DNA from: Bradyrhizobium sp. ARR65
Lineage (GTDB): Bacteria > Pseudomonadota > Alphaproteobacteria > Rhizobiales > Xanthobacteraceae
DNA: 64,000 bases
NCBI RefSeq assembly: GCF_000472385.1
Contig: NZ_AWZU01000003.1
Coordinates: 137-64,136, forward strand
Direction of reading: 5' to 3'
The position numbers were made by a program, and so were the translations under genes. The notes beneath the pieces are model-generated. The model saw nothing but the letters and a program-made list of their open reading frames with translations. It was not told the origin of the DNA and searched no databases. This document shows, one piece after another, positions 1 to 11,202 of this stretch (position 1 is its first letter; each line of letters starts with the position of its first letter).

Positions 1-211
1 GGTTCACCGGGGAGAGTACGAAGTAAGCCGTAAACCATCGCGCAGGGAAGGCCGGTGTGACTCCGCCTGTACCTGTGGTCAACGCGCTTCGCGCAAATTC
101 TTTTGCGCGGAGGCCCCGGGTGCAAGCGGCCACCCGGCCTTCCCTGCGCCCTCTCATATCGGAGGGCGATGTCACTGGCAAAGCTCGGGCGGAAGAGGTC
201 GCGAGAATGCG
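1..211 (+). repeat. Dispersed intergenic repeat, copy A (truncated by window edge)
   Basis: This stretch matches, in inverted orientation, the sequence at 8757-8977. Both copies share the opening GGTTCACCGGGGAGAG, the pair of inverted arms GCGCAGGGAAGGCCGG (40-55) and its complement (134-149), and the ending GCGAGAATGCG. The arms could form a 16-bp stem enclosing a smaller hairpin around 90-110. Short open frames cross it, but their translations follow the repeat and look non-coding. I recall similar elements as common in Bradyrhizobium intergenic regions. The left end lies outside the window. Confidence 0.8.
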
Positions 212-230
212 AACCCGTATCTCGCATACC

Positions 231-306
231 GTCATTCCGGGCAACGCGAAAGCGTCGAAGAATCTCGAGATTCCGGGTTCGCCTCTTCGAGGCGCCCCGG
301 AATGAC
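231..306. repeat. Palindromic repeat, GTCATTCCGG type, copy A
   Basis: The element begins GTCATTCCGG and ends CCGGAATGAC, so its ends are complementary, and an inner palindrome around AATCTCGAGATT sits near its centre. A second copy of the same family lies at 53991-54072. This looks like a small non-autonomous palindromic element of rhizobial genomes. The rest of 307-507 holds no gene that I can support, only the upstream region of glyA. Confidence 0.75.
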
Positions 307-507
307 GGTCAAGGACCAGGGGAACCGGAAGGGCAGGGGTGGAAATCCACCCCAATTCCCACCACATCTTGCATAAATATCGGGCTCAAACCGCAAGTGC
401 TTGGCCGTCAGCCTATGATATGCTAATCGGGCTGGCCCGCTTCCGCTCCCTCTACCAAGACCGACCGTGACCCGCTAACTGGTTGCGGCGGTGGAGATAT
501 TTCGCCG

Positions 508-1818
508 ATGACCTCTTCGTCCTCCAGCGCCAAAGCTGCCTCCGCCCCCGATTCTTTCTTCACCGCCACGCTCGCGCAAGCCGATCCCGAGATTGCCGCC
601 GCGATTCAGGGCGAGCTTGGCCGGCAGCGTCATGAGATCGAGCTGATCGCGTCGGAAAACATCGTCAGCCGCGCCGTGCTGGAAGCGCAGGGCTCGGTGA
701 TGACCAACAAATATGCCGAAGGCTACCCCGGCGCCCGCTACTATGGCGGCTGCGAATGGGTCGACGTCGCCGAGACATTGGCGATTGAGCGTGCCAAGAA
801 GCTGTTCGGCGCAAATTTCGCCAATGTGCAGCCGAACTCCGGCAGCCAGATGAACCAGGCAGTATTCCTGGCGCTGCTGCAGCCGGGCGACACCTTCATG
901 GGTCTTGATCTCGCCGCCGGCGGTCATCTCACGCACGGCTCGCCGGTCAACATGTCCGGCAAGTGGTTCAAGGCCTCGCACTACACGGTGCGGCGCGAGG
1001 ACCATCTCATCGACATGGATGCGGTGGCAAAGCAAGCCCAGCAGGTGAAGCCGAAACTGATCATCGCCGGCGGCTCGGCCTATTCGCGCCAGTGGGATTT
1101 CAAGCGCTTCCGCGAGATCGCCGACAGCGTCGGCGCTTATCTGTTGGTCGACATGGCGCATTTCGCCGGTCTCGTGGCCGGCGGGGTGCATGCCTCGCCC
1201 GTACCTTATGCTCATGTCACGACCACGACGACGCACAAGTCGCTGCGCGGTCCGCGTGGCGGCTTGATCCTGTGGAACGATGAGAGCCTGACCAAGAAGC
1301 TCAATTCCGCGATCTTCCCGGGCCTGCAAGGCGGCCCCCTGATGCATGTGATTGCCGCGAAGGCGGTGGCGTTTGCCGAAGCGTTGCGGCCGGACTTCAA
1401 GGTCTATGCCAAGAACGTCGTCGAAAACGCCAGGGCGCTTGCGGAAACGCTGCGCGGCCATGGGCTGGACATCGTCTCTGGCGGCACCGACAACCATCTC
1501 ATGCTGGTCGATCTTCGGCCAAAGGGGCTGAAGGGTAATGTCTCGGAAAAGGCGCTGGTCCGGGCCGGCATCACCTGCAACAAGAACGGTATTCCGTTCG
1601 ACCCCGAGACGCCCTTCGTGACCTCCGGTTTGCGCCTGGGCACGCCGGCCACGACCACCCGCGGCTTTGGCGTCGCCGAGTTCAAGCAGGTCGGCGGCAT
1701 GATCGCGGAAGTGCTTAACGCGATTGCGCAATCGCAGGACGGCAAGGCGCTGCTTGTGGAAAGCGCGATCAAGGAACGCGTGCGGGAACTGACCGACCGT
1801 TTCCCCATCTATCAATAA
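508..1818 (+). CDS. glyA: Serine hydroxymethyltransferase
   Basis: This PLP enzyme interconverts serine and glycine while transferring a one-carbon unit to tetrahydrofolate in the cytosol. The 436-residue product is close to the usual family length. It contains the family signature around [11 protein letters not shown] with the probable PLP-binding lysine at residue 244, and the N-terminal [13 protein letters not shown] motif. The ATG at 508 has a GGAG-like sequence about ten bases upstream. It heads a tightly packed same-strand block, with nrdR following after 12 bases, so co-transcription with the riboflavin genes is likely. Confidence 0.97.
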   Translation: MTSSSSSAKAASAPDSFFTATLAQADPEIAAAIQGELGRQRHEIELIASENIVSRAVLEAQGSVMTNKYAEGYPGARYYGGCEWVDVAETLAIERAKKLFGANFANVQPNSGSQMNQAVFLALLQPGDTFMGLDLAAGGHLTHGSPVNMSGKWFKASHYTVRREDHLIDMDAVAKQAQQVKPKLIIAGGSAYSRQWDFKRFREIADSVGAYLLVDMAHFAGLVAGGVHASPVPYAHVTTTTTHKSLRGPRGGLILWNDESLTKKLNSAIFPGLQGGPLMHVIAAKAVAFAEALRPDFKVYAKNVVENARALAETLRGHGLDIVSGGTDNHLMLVDLRPKGLKGNVSEKALVRAGITCNKNGIPFDPETPFVTSGLRLGTPATTTRGFGVAEFKQVGGMIAEVLNAIAQSQDGKALLVESAIKERVRELTDRFPIYQ

Positions 1819-1830
1819 GGCTCAATCCGG

Positions 1831-2313
1831 ATGCGCTGTCCGAGCTGCAACAGTCTTGATACGCAGGTGAAGGATTCGCGTCCGACCGAGGATTCGTCCG
1901 TAATCCGCCGGCGGCGCGTTTGCATCGCCTGCAACTTCCGCTTCACCACCTTCGAGCGCGTGCAGTTGCGCGAGCTCACGGTGATCAAGCGCAACGGCCG
2001 TCGCGTGCCGTTCGATCGCGACAAGCTGGTTCGCTCGGTACAGATCTCCTTGCGCAAGCGCCCCGTCGAGCCGGAGCGGGTGGAGAAGATGGTCTCGGCC
2101 ATCGTGCGCGAGCTCGAGAGCGCGGGTGAGGCCGAGGTTTCCTCGGAGGCGATCGGCGAGATCGTGATGGAGCATCTGCGCACGCTCGACGACGTCGCCT
2201 ATGTCCGCTTCGCCTCGGTCTACCGCAATTTCCGCGAGGCCAAGGATTTCGAGACGGTGCTCGGCGAGCTCTCGGGCGAGGACGAGGCCCGGATCGTCCC
2301 GATGCGCAAATGA
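1831..2313 (+). CDS. nrdR: Transcriptional repressor NrdR
   Basis: NrdR binds NrdR boxes and represses ribonucleotide reductase genes in response to ATP/dATP. The 160-residue protein has an N-terminal zinc ribbon with cysteines 3, 6, 31 and 34, followed by an ATP-cone domain from about residue 49 to 139. Length and order match the family. It lies between glyA and ribD; its stop overlaps the ribD start (ATGA), implying translational coupling. The glyA-nrdR-ribD order is common in alphaproteobacteria. No nrd gene is in this window, so its targets are elsewhere. Confidence 0.96.
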   Translation: MRCPSCNSLDTQVKDSRPTEDSSVIRRRRVCIACNFRFTTFERVQLRELTVIKRNGRRVPFDRDKLVRSVQISLRKRPVEPERVEKMVSAIVRELESAGEAEVSSEAIGEIVMEHLRTLDDVAYVRFASVYRNFREAKDFETVLGELSGEDEARIVPMRK

Positions 2314-3458
2314 TCTTCCGTATCCTGGAGGATCAGCTCGCCCAGAAAGCTCGCGACGCGCAGGAAGCGGACCGCCGCTTCATGCGGCTCGCGCTCACTT
2401 TGGGCCGGCGTGGCCTCGGCCGCACATGGCCGAACCCCGCTGTCGGCGCCGTGGTGGTCAAGGACGGCATCATTGTCGGGCGCGGCTGGACCCAGCCGGG
2501 CGGGCGTCCGCATGCCGAGCCTGTGGCACTGCAGCGTGCCGGGAACGCCGCGCGCGGCGCGACGCTCTACGTGACGCTGGAGCCCTGTTCGCACTTCGGC
2601 AAATCGCCGCCCTGCACCGATGCCGTGATCGCCTCCGGCATCGCGCGAGTTGTGGCGGCAATAGAGGATCCCAATCCTGAGGTCGCGGGTGAGGGGTTTG
2701 CAAAACTGCGCGCCGCCGGCATCGCGGTCGATGTCGGGCTTGAGGCAGAGGAAGCCGCTTACACGCATGCGGGGCATTTTCGCCGCGTCAGGGATCATCG
2801 CCCGCATGTTATCCTGAAGCTTGCGCTCTCCGAGGATGGCAAGATCGGCGCGTCCGGTCGCAAGCCGGTCGCCATCACAGGCGAAGCGGCGCGCACGCGC
2901 GTGCATCTCTTGCGCGCGCAGAGCGATGCCATCCTGGTCGGCATCGGCACCGTGCTGGCGGACGATCCGCTGCTGACCTGCCGCTTGCCGGGCATGGAAG
3001 CGCGCTCGCCGGTGCGGGTCGTGCTGGATCGGGCGCTGCGCATTCCAGGCGACAGCCGGCTGGTGCATTCCGCGCGCGAGACTCCGCTCTGGGTGATGGC
3101 GTCGGACTTGGCAGAGGCGCCGGCTGCCGCAAAACTGGGCGCGGCAGGTGCGCAAGTCATCCGCATGCCGCCGACGGTCACGTCCGGGCTTGATTTGTCG
3201 GCCGTGCTGCGCGTCCTGGCCGGGAAGGGCATCACGCGGCTTCTGGTGGAAGGAGGCAGCCGCATTGCCTCGTCCTTCGTTGCCGCCGGTCTGATCGACG
3301 AGGCCTGGCTGCTGCGCGCACCCGACGCGATCGGCGAGGGCGGCGTAGACGCGCTGGATGCATTGCCGCTCACTGCAATCACGCAGTCGCCCGCGTTTCG
3401 CGTTCGTGCTAGCGAGAGCCTCGGCAAGGATGTTCTCACGGTTTACGAGCACGCTTGA
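2310..3458 (+). CDS. ribD: Bifunctional riboflavin deaminase/reductase RibD
   Basis: RibD catalyses the deamination and then the side-chain reduction of the pyrimidine intermediate in riboflavin synthesis. The N-terminal deaminase domain shows the zinc-binding HAE motif at residues 68-70 and a [11 protein letters not shown] motif with cysteines 93 and 102. The C-terminal reductase domain spans roughly residues 165-375. The 382-residue length is normal. The ATG overlaps the nrdR stop, and its own TGA overlaps the ribE ATG, so the three reading frames are chained. Confidence 0.96.
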   Translation: MIFRILEDQLAQKARDAQEADRRFMRLALTLGRRGLGRTWPNPAVGAVVVKDGIIVGRGWTQPGGRPHAEPVALQRAGNAARGATLYVTLEPCSHFGKSPPCTDAVIASGIARVVAAIEDPNPEVAGEGFAKLRAAGIAVDVGLEAEEAAYTHAGHFRRVRDHRPHVILKLALSEDGKIGASGRKPVAITGEAARTRVHLLRAQSDAILVGIGTVLADDPLLTCRLPGMEARSPVRVVLDRALRIPGDSRLVHSARETPLWVMASDLAEAPAAAKLGAAGAQVIRMPPTVTSGLDLSAVLRVLAGKGITRLLVEGGSRIASSFVAAGLIDEAWLLRAPDAIGEGGVDALDALPLTAITQSPAFRVRASESLGKDVLTVYEHA

Positions 3459-4066
3459 TGTTTACCGGCATAGTCACCGATATCGGCGAGATCGTTTCGC
3501 TGAAGCAAACAGCACAGGGGCAGTTGCACCGCCTGCGCATCGCCTGCGACTACGATCGTGCGACCATCGCCGACGGCGCGTCGATCGCCTGCAATGGTGT
3601 CTGTCTCACGGTCGTCGCCTCCGGTGTCGAGGGTGGCAAGACCTGGTTCGACGTTGATGCCGCCGCAGAAACGCTTCGGTTGACGACGGCAAGGCACTGG
3701 GCCGTCGGCACCAGGCTTAACCTGGAGCGTGCGCTCAAAATCGGTGACGAGCTTGGCGGTCACCTCGTCGCAGGTCACGCCGACGGCGTCGCCAGCATTT
3801 TGAACCGCGAGGACCTGCCCGACATGGCGCAGTTCGAGCTCAACACCACACGCGAGCTGGCGCGCTTCATCGCACCGAAAGGTTCGGTGGCGCTCGATGG
3901 CGTTTCGCTGACCGTCAATACCGTACATGACACGGCGTTTTCGGTGCTGATCATTCCGCATACGCTCAATGTCACGACATTGTCCGACTGGCGCGGCGGC
4001 GGCGAGGTCAACATCGAGGTCGACCTGATGGCGCGCTATGCGGCCAGGCTTGCAGAGATGAGGTGA
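3458..4066 (+). CDS. ribE: Riboflavin synthase (alpha subunit)
   Basis: This enzyme dismutates two 6,7-dimethyl-8-ribityllumazine molecules into riboflavin and a pyrimidine that is recycled by lumazine synthase. The product is 202 residues, begins [12 protein letters not shown] as is typical, and contains two lumazine-binding repeats with the characteristic CNGVCLTV and LDGVSLTV segments. The ATG at 3458 overlaps the ribD stop; a TTG one codon earlier is possible but less likely. It is part of the rib operon, 75 bases ahead of ribH. Confidence 0.96.
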   Translation: MFTGIVTDIGEIVSLKQTAQGQLHRLRIACDYDRATIADGASIACNGVCLTVVASGVEGGKTWFDVDAAAETLRLTTARHWAVGTRLNLERALKIGDELGGHLVAGHADGVASILNREDLPDMAQFELNTTRELARFIAPKGSVALDGVSLTVNTVHDTAFSVLIIPHTLNVTTLSDWRGGGEVNIEVDLMARYAARLAEMR

Positions 4067-4141
4067 GGCGCGGCCTTGGCTTTGCTGGCCGCCGCGCCTA
4101 AAAGCAGCACAACTCGCAATTAACTCCGAATTGGCAATCAA

Positions 4142-4633
4142 ATGGCAGATGCGCGGCGCGCTCCGTTGAAAGATCAGACCGACATTTCGGGCGCTCGCGC
4201 GCTGATTGTCGAAGCACGCTTCTATGACGATATCCAGGACGCGCTCCTCGAGGGCGCCGCCGCCGAGTTGAGGGCGGCCGGCGTTACGCATGACGTGATC
4301 ACGGTTCCCGGCGCCTTGGAAATTCCGGCGGCGATTGCGATTGCGATCGATGCGGCCGAAAGCAAGGGAAAACCCTATGACGCCGTCATCGCATTGGGCT
4401 GCGTGATCAGGGGTGATACCATCCATTTCGAGATCGTCTCCATGGAATCCTCGCGCGCGTTGATGGATCTTGCCGTGGCGCGGAAACTTCCGCTCGGCAA
4501 CGGCATTCTCACCGTCAACACCGAGACGCAGGCTTGGGCGCGGGCGCGCGCGAGCGAACTCAACAAGGGCGGCGATGCGGCGCGCGCGGCGCTCGCGATG
4601 CTGCGCATCAAACGTCGGTTGGCAAAATCTTGA
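4142..4633 (+). CDS. ribH: 6,7-dimethyl-8-ribityllumazine synthase
   Basis: RibH condenses the RibD-pathway pyrimidine with dihydroxybutanone phosphate to form lumazine, the substrate of RibE. The 163-residue protein has family features including the VPGALEIP segment and a [14 protein letters not shown] segment that carries the catalytic histidine. It follows ribE by 75 bases that hold a G+C-rich imperfect inverted repeat, and it is two bases from nusB. RibH next to nusB is a widespread arrangement. Confidence 0.97.
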   Translation: MADARRAPLKDQTDISGARALIVEARFYDDIQDALLEGAAAELRAAGVTHDVITVPGALEIPAAIAIAIDAAESKGKPYDAVIALGCVIRGDTIHFEIVSMESSRALMDLAVARKLPLGNGILTVNTETQAWARARASELNKGGDAARAALAMLRIKRRLAKS

Positions 4634-4635
4634 TC

Positions 4636-5148
4636 ATGGCCGAGAGCAAACGAAATCAGGTCAGAGGGCCGGAGAAAAAGGGCCCGGACAAGAAGGCGAA
4701 CCGGCGCGGAGCGGCTCGGCTTGCCGCCGTGCAGGCGCTTTATCAGATGGACATCGGTGGTTCCGGCATCAACGACATCTTCGCTGAGTTCGAGAGCCAT
4801 TGGCTTGGCGGCGAGGTCGAAGGTGAGCAATATTTGCCCGCGGAAGCCGCGTTCTTCCGCGACATCGTCGCCGGCGTCGTGCGCGATCAGACGCGGCTCG
4901 ACCCTTTGATTGATGAGGCGCTGTCGAAAGGCTGGCCCCTGAAGCGGATCGACGCGATCTTGCGTGCGGTCCTGCGAGCCGGCGCATACGAGCTCGAGCA
5001 TCGCAGGGACGTACCCGCCAAGGTCGTGGTATCGGAATATGTCGATGTCGCGCACGCCTTCGTCGACAGGGAAGAGACCGGCATGGTGAATGCGGTGCTG
5101 GAGCAGATCGCGCGGCAGTTTCGCGCCGAGGAATTTGCGCGCGGATAG
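4636..5148 (+). CDS. nusB: Transcription antitermination factor NusB
   Basis: NusB, with S10, binds boxA RNA and promotes rRNA antitermination. I place the start at the ATG at 4636, two bases after the ribH stop, which gives 170 residues beginning MAESKRNQ. Earlier in-frame starts would lie inside ribH. The basic N-terminus (about 25 residues) precedes the helical NusB fold, which starts at RRGAARLAAVQALYQMD and continues to the C-terminal VNAVLEQIAR segment. It is probably co-transcribed with ribH and thiL. Confidence 0.95.
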   Translation: MAESKRNQVRGPEKKGPDKKANRRGAARLAAVQALYQMDIGGSGINDIFAEFESHWLGGEVEGEQYLPAEAAFFRDIVAGVVRDQTRLDPLIDEALSKGWPLKRIDAILRAVLRAGAYELEHRRDVPAKVVVSEYVDVAHAFVDREETGMVNAVLEQIARQFRAEEFARG

Positions 5149-5191
5149 CGCCCGCGCACCGCGAGGAGCGCAAGCGACGAGCCTTGAACGC

Positions 5192-6187
5192 ATGACGACC
5201 AGCTCAGGATCCGGCGAAGATTCTCTCATCGCGCGATATTTCAAGCCGCTGGCGATCGATCCCGGCGCGTTCGGCCTCGTCGACGATGCGGCGATCCTGA
5301 AAACATCGGGCGAGGATATCGTCGTGAAGACCGACGCGATTGTCGAGGGCGTGCACTTTCTGCCCGACGATCCGCCCGAGACCGTTGCGCGCAAGGCGCT
5401 GCGGGTCAACCTGTCCGATCTCGCCGCCAAGGGCGCCGATCCCGCGGGATTCGTGCTGACGTTGGCGCTGCGCCGTGCCGAGGACGCCTGGCTCGCGCCT
5501 TTCGCCCGTGCATTGGGTGAGGATGCCGCCCAGTTCCGCTGTCCCCTGCTTGGCGGCGACACGGTCTCGACGCCGGGGCCGATGATGATCTCGATTGCGG
5601 CGCTCGGCCGTGTGCCGGCCGGCAAAATGGTCCCTCGCAGCGGAGCCAAGGCCGGCGATCGTGTGATAGTCAGCGGCACGATCGGCGATGCCTCGCTGGG
5701 TCTCGACATCCTGAAGGAGGGTGCCGCCGCCGCGGCGCTTGCCGGAGATGCTGCAGCCAGAGAGATGCTCATCGCTCGTTATCGTATTCCCCAACCCCGC
5801 AACGCATTGGCGCTCGCACTGCGCGAACATGCCAGCGCCGCGATGGACGTCTCGGATGGCCTTGCCGGAGATTTCTCCAAGCTCTGCGCGGCCTCAGGTG
5901 TATCGGCAAGGATAGACCTGCCCTGCATTCCGCTCTCTGCCGCGACCGCAGGACTTCTCGAGCGCGGCATCGCTTCGATGGCGGCGTTGATTTCCGCTGG
6001 CGATGATTACGAGATCGTGTGCACCGTGCCCGAAGCGCGCTGCGCGGACTTTGCCGAAGCGGCGCGGCAGGCTGGTGTTGCGGTGACATCCATCGGGACG
6101 ATCCTCGCCGGGAGCGAGGCCCCGCGGTTTCTCGATGAGCAGGGCCGGGAGCTGGCATTAAAAGTCCTGTCCTACAGTCATTTCTGA
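5192..6187 (+). CDS. thiL: Thiamine-monophosphate kinase
   Basis: ThiL phosphorylates thiamine monophosphate to thiamine diphosphate using ATP. The product, 331 residues from the ATG at 5192, has the AIR-synthase-like fold: an early GDSLIARY-type segment, the metal-binding DDAAIL motif, VKTDAIVEGVHF, LGGDTVSTPG, and a C-terminal ISAGDDYEIVC segment. The start fits the family N-terminus, since upstream in-frame codons lie within nusB. It closes the operon; about 200 bases separate it from hppA. Confidence 0.95.
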   Translation: MTTSSGSGEDSLIARYFKPLAIDPGAFGLVDDAAILKTSGEDIVVKTDAIVEGVHFLPDDPPETVARKALRVNLSDLAAKGADPAGFVLTLALRRAEDAWLAPFARALGEDAAQFRCPLLGGDTVSTPGPMMISIAALGRVPAGKMVPRSGAKAGDRVIVSGTIGDASLGLDILKEGAAAAALAGDAAAREMLIARYRIPQPRNALALALREHASAAMDVSDGLAGDFSKLCAASGVSARIDLPCIPLSAATAGLLERGIASMAALISAGDDYEIVCTVPEARCADFAEAARQAGVAVTSIGTILAGSEAPRFLDEQGRELALKVLSYSHF

Positions 6188-6395
6188 GAGTTCCTCGCGA
6201 TAGCGCGGCTTTTGGCGTGGGAAGCGCTCCAAAAAGGACCTTTTTCTCCCTTCCTGGCGTTGCGCGCTGGGGACAACTTTGGCAAGGTCCTCGCCGATTT
6301 GCGGCCGCCCTTGGGCAGGGCGGACCAGCGACATCTGAGCCGGCTGCGTCCGCAGCATGGGCGAGGGGACAAATATAATAATCTGAGGGAGTGCA

Positions 6396-8516
<2,121 letters not shown>

Positions 8517-8537
8517 ATTCGCGCTGAACAAGGAGTG

Positions 8538-8571
8538 AAAAGCCCCGCCGGCGTGAGCCGGCGGGGTTTTC
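8538..8571 (+). terminator. Rho-independent terminator of hppA
   Basis: A 10-bp perfect stem CCCCGCCGGC / GCCGGCGGGG with a GTGA loop (8543-8566) is followed directly by TTTT. It lies 26 bases after the hppA stop codon and is the clear end of the glyA-hppA block. Confidence 0.93.
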
Positions 8572-8756
8572 GCTTGATGGCACGGAGTCATTGCCGCCTT
8601 TCATTGCCGATTTACCTCCGCTGTCATCGTCCGGCTTGCCGCCTCCGCTGAAGCTTCGGCGCGCCCTGGACTCGTGAACCTCGTCGAAGCCTTGGCGTAG
8701 CCGCCGCGTACTGGATGCCCCGCCTGCGGGGCATGACGAGGAAGAGGATGTGACTG

Positions 8757-8977
8757 CGCATTCTCGCGGCGCTATTCGCGTCCGAGCTTTGCATCTGCTT
8801 GACCCTCACGAAAGTACAGAGGGCGCAGGGAAGGCCGGGTGCCCGCCGCACCCGCGGCCCCGTGTGCAAGAAATTGCGCAAGAGCGCACACGGGAGTAAC
8901 CACAGGCAAGGCGGATTCACACCGGCCTTCCCTGCGCAGTGGCTTTACGGCTTACTTCGCGCTCTCCCCGGTGAACC
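8757..8977 (-). repeat. Dispersed intergenic repeat, copy B (inverted relative to copy A)
   Basis: Read on the minus strand this repeats the sequence at 1-211, including the opening GGTTCACCGGGGAGAG, both arms of the GGGAAGGCCGG stem, and the GCGAGAATGCG end. Unlike copy A it continues past the shared start, to about 9290, with sequence I recall accompanying this repeat in Bradyrhizobium. The flank at 8712-8739 carries the short TGGATGCCC/GGGGCATGAC palindrome also seen near 42304. The interval 8572-9302 contains no gene I can support; open frames across it follow the repeat. Confidence 0.78.
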
Positions 8978-9302
8978 AGCTTGTTTGCCACCGTCGCCGG
9001 CGCGATGGATAAGCATCGCCGCCAAACTTGGCGCCTGCGTGGGCGCGCCAGGACCACACGACTTCGCCGTCCGCGGAAAGTGCCGCACGTCTCTCAGTAC
9101 ATCCACGGCCACCGCATTCCGCTCCACGTTCGTGACGACGCGTACGCCCCTCTTGCCGGAGCGGAACGCAAAAACCATACGACTGATTCTAGCTTCGGAA
9201 AAACAGAAATATTTTCAGGCGCGAGCGTTGACAGGATTTTGCAACGCGGCTCGTCGGGCAAATCAGCTCGTCGCGCCATTTACACGGGGTCGCGACGCCG
9301 GG

Positions 9303-10106
9303 TCAGGGCAGCATCAAGGAAAGCTCGTCCGCCATTGCCTTCAGCTTGGAGACGAATTCGCCAGCCAATCTTTCCCTGTTGGCGCGCGCAGAGCTGGTGC
9401 TTGCATTGAGCGAGGCCACCACGATTCCGGCACGATTGAAGACGGGAACAGAAACGCTGACGAGGCCGTCCTCCAGTTCTTCATGGTTGATGCAATAGCC
9501 TTTCACCCTGGCTTCGGCGATCTGCGCCAAGATCTCGCGCTTGAGCATGATGGTGTGCCGCGTATGCCGGGTAATCCTTGTCCGCGACAGCAGGCGCTCG
9601 ACTTCAATGCGGGGCCTATGGGCGAGCAGTATTCGCCCCGATGCAGCGGAGAATGCGGGTAGCCGCATCCCCGTGGTGATCACATAGGACAGCCGCCGGC
9701 CCGGTGTATCAGAACGCGCAATGAACACGGCCTCGGCTTCGTCCAGCACGGACAGCGAAACCGTCTCGCCGATGGCGCGCGCGAGGTCATCCAGAAAGGG
9801 TTGCAGCGACGTGCCGAGGCCGGACGACGACAGGAAGGAATAGGCGAGGCGCAGTACCCGGGTGGTGAGCTCGAACCGGCGCTCATGTACGCGGGCAAAG
9901 CCGAGCTTCACGAGAGTCAGGAGCAGCCTTCGTGCGACCGCACGGTCGAGGCCTGTGCGTTCCGCGACCTGCGATAACGTCATGCCCTTGTTCTCGGGGC
10001 CGAATGCTTCGATGACCGCAAGACCCCGCGCAAAAGCGGCCACGAAATCGCGGTTCGCCTCCTCGTCGTCGCTTGAGCGGCTTGTCTTGAACGTCGGTGA
10101 AATCAT
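9303..10106 (-). CDS. IclR-family transcriptional regulator
   Basis: The product is 267 residues from the ATG at 10106; a TTG four codons upstream is possible. An N-terminal winged helix-turn-helix (about residues 18-75, with the segment MTLSQVAERTGLDRAVARRLL) is followed by an IclR effector-binding domain to the end. It most resembles the PcaR/PobR branch that controls aromatic compound catabolism, but the target is not shown by the sequence. It is transcribed away from the broken FAD oxidoreductase at 10213, with about 100 bases between them, which suggests that gene was its former target. Confidence 0.85.
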   Translation of the reverse strand: MISPTFKTSRSSDDEEANRDFVAAFARGLAVIEAFGPENKGMTLSQVAERTGLDRAVARRLLLTLVKLGFARVHERRFELTTRVLRLAYSFLSSSGLGTSLQPFLDDLARAIGETVSLSVLDEAEAVFIARSDTPGRRLSYVITTGMRLPAFSAASGRILLAHRPRIEVERLLSRTRITRHTRHTIMLKREILAQIAEARVKGYCINHEELEDGLVSVSVPVFNRAGIVVASLNASTSSARANRERLAGEFVSKLKAMADELSLMLP

Positions 10107-10212
10107 AGACGGGCACAAAAACGCACAAATGGTCGTGGCGTGTCACCGGTGGACGCGCATAATTCCCAACAGCAGACGCGCGCCAATGCGCGCAAATAGG
10201 GGAAGGAGCGCC

Positions 10213-10515
10213 ATGGTCGGTCGCCGAAGCGATATTTTGCAGAGGGCGAGTAAGCTGACGCCGCTGCGATCGAGCGATCATTTTGACGTGGTCGTAGCCG
10301 GCGGGGGCGCCTCGGTCTGATGGCCGCCGTGTCTGCCGCGAGGCTAGGCGCGCGGGTCGCCGTGGTGGAGTCGTCAGGCTGTTTCGGTGGAACGGGCACC
10401 ACGGGGATGGTGGCCCAGTGGCTCGGTTTCTACAACGGCGAGACCTGTGCCGTCGGCGGTCTGCCCATGGAGTTCGCCGAGAGGGTCATCGCTCACGGTG
10501 GAGAGGTGTTTTTGC
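10213..10515 (+). pseudogene. FAD-dependent oxidoreductase remnant, frameshifted and truncated
   Basis: The first frame reads to a dinucleotide-binding start, DVVVAGGGAS, and then hits a stop at 10318-10320. Adding one G near 10314 restores GGGASGLMAAVSAARLGA and the continuing frame GCFGGTGTTGMVAQWLGFYNG, which looks like the N-terminus of a FAD_oxidored family dehydrogenase. Recognisable similarity ends near 10515, after about 100 codons of a protein normally four or five times longer. The tail region then meets the minus-strand gene at 10625. It is a decayed gene, probably once controlled by the adjacent IclR regulator. Confidence 0.8.
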
Positions 10516-10624
10516 GAGCCGGGATTGACAGGTCCTTGGGCGCGCATCCGCGGGCAAATCACGTTGCACGGCGCGGTGCGCTTCGGCTCCATCAACCGAA
10601 GATGCCGGCTCGCCGTCGTGCTGG

Positions 10625-10804
10625 TTATTTTCGCGTCACTTCCGGGAAGATCCACATTGCGATCACCATGAACGGAGCGAGCACCATGATCGCGATCTTT
10701 GGACCATGCTGTCCGATCGAGTCCTGATATGCGTAGGCCGCGCAGGCAACGAGCAGCACGATGATCGACAGAGCGGTCTTGATCGGGCGGGGCATCGACG
10801 ACAT
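10625..10804 (-). CDS. Small two-helix membrane protein, third gene of the hydroxylase operon
   Basis: I do not recognise this 59-residue protein. It begins MSSMPRPIKTALSII and has two hydrophobic segments, about residues 9-25 and 35-52, ending with a short charged tail (EVTRK). The ATG at 10804 has a TAAGG sequence directly upstream and lies two bases after the stop of the preceding membrane gene, so the two are almost certainly translated from one message. Composition fits an accessory subunit or a small stabilising protein. No catalytic motif is visible. Confidence 0.6.
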   Translation of the reverse strand: MSSMPRPIKTALSIIVLLVACAAYAYQDSIGQHGPKIAIMVLAPFMVIAMWIFPEVTRK

Positions 10805-10806
10805 CC

Positions 10807-11196
10807 TTACAGGGAAAGTCCCACGGCTGACGAGACCAGCAATAGCAATGAGGCGATCTGAACAAGGCCAAGCACGGCGAGCCCGCTGCGACTGTCCCGG
10901 CGCTCGTTTGGAACGATCTGGAAGATCGAGGGGATAAAGAGAAGGATCAGGCCACCGAAAATGACCGCAGACGTCCAACGCAATCGCTGCTCCACGAACA
11001 GCGCTACGCCTGCCAAGAGCAGGACGCAGAGCACGACGTTGAACAGCACAAGTGCGCTGCCAGCAGCGCCCGCTACCGCTTGTGGCCGGGCGCTCGGCGG
11101 AAACATGCCGACCAGTGTGAAGAAACCGAGGCAGCAGGCCGCAAAGCTCGCGGCGAACAGCGCAAGCGCGATGCCGTTTGGCTCGATGGCGGCCAT
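10807..11196 (-). CDS. Four-helix membrane protein of unknown function
   Basis: The 129-residue product consists of four long hydrophobic segments (about residues 8-30, 45-67, 74-92 and 105-128) joined by short loops. It has no recognisable catalytic residues. Its ribosome site GGAGTAG overlaps the TAG stop of the upstream desaturase-family gene, so translation is likely coupled. Its place between an iron-dependent membrane hydroxylase and another tiny membrane protein suggests a membrane partner or electron-transfer or anchoring role, which is inference only. Confidence 0.65.
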   Translation of the reverse strand: MAAIEPNGIALALFAASFAACCLGFFTLVGMFPPSARPQAVAGAAGSALVLFNVVLCVLLLAGVALFVEQRLRWTSAVIFGGLILLFIPSIFQIVPNERRDSRSGLAVLGLVQIASLLLLVSSAVGLSL

Positions 11197-11202
11197 GATC
11201 GG

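Noticed and set aside
57..426. Short open frames in the first 430 bases
   Set aside because: They follow the palindromic repeats and their translations are repeat-derived; no start site or family support.
6230..6244. Palindrome AAAAAGGACCTTTTT after thiL as a terminator
   Set aside because: Loop is too short (one base) to fold as a hairpin; a transcription end there is not supported.
6374..6379. TATAAT as -10 element of hppA
   Set aside because: It lies only 16 bases before the ATG, so the transcript would not include a ribosome site; no -35 element at proper distance.
8799..9662. Open frame of 287 codons downstream of hppA
   Set aside because: It runs through the repeat copy B and antisense into the IclR gene, with no family resemblance.
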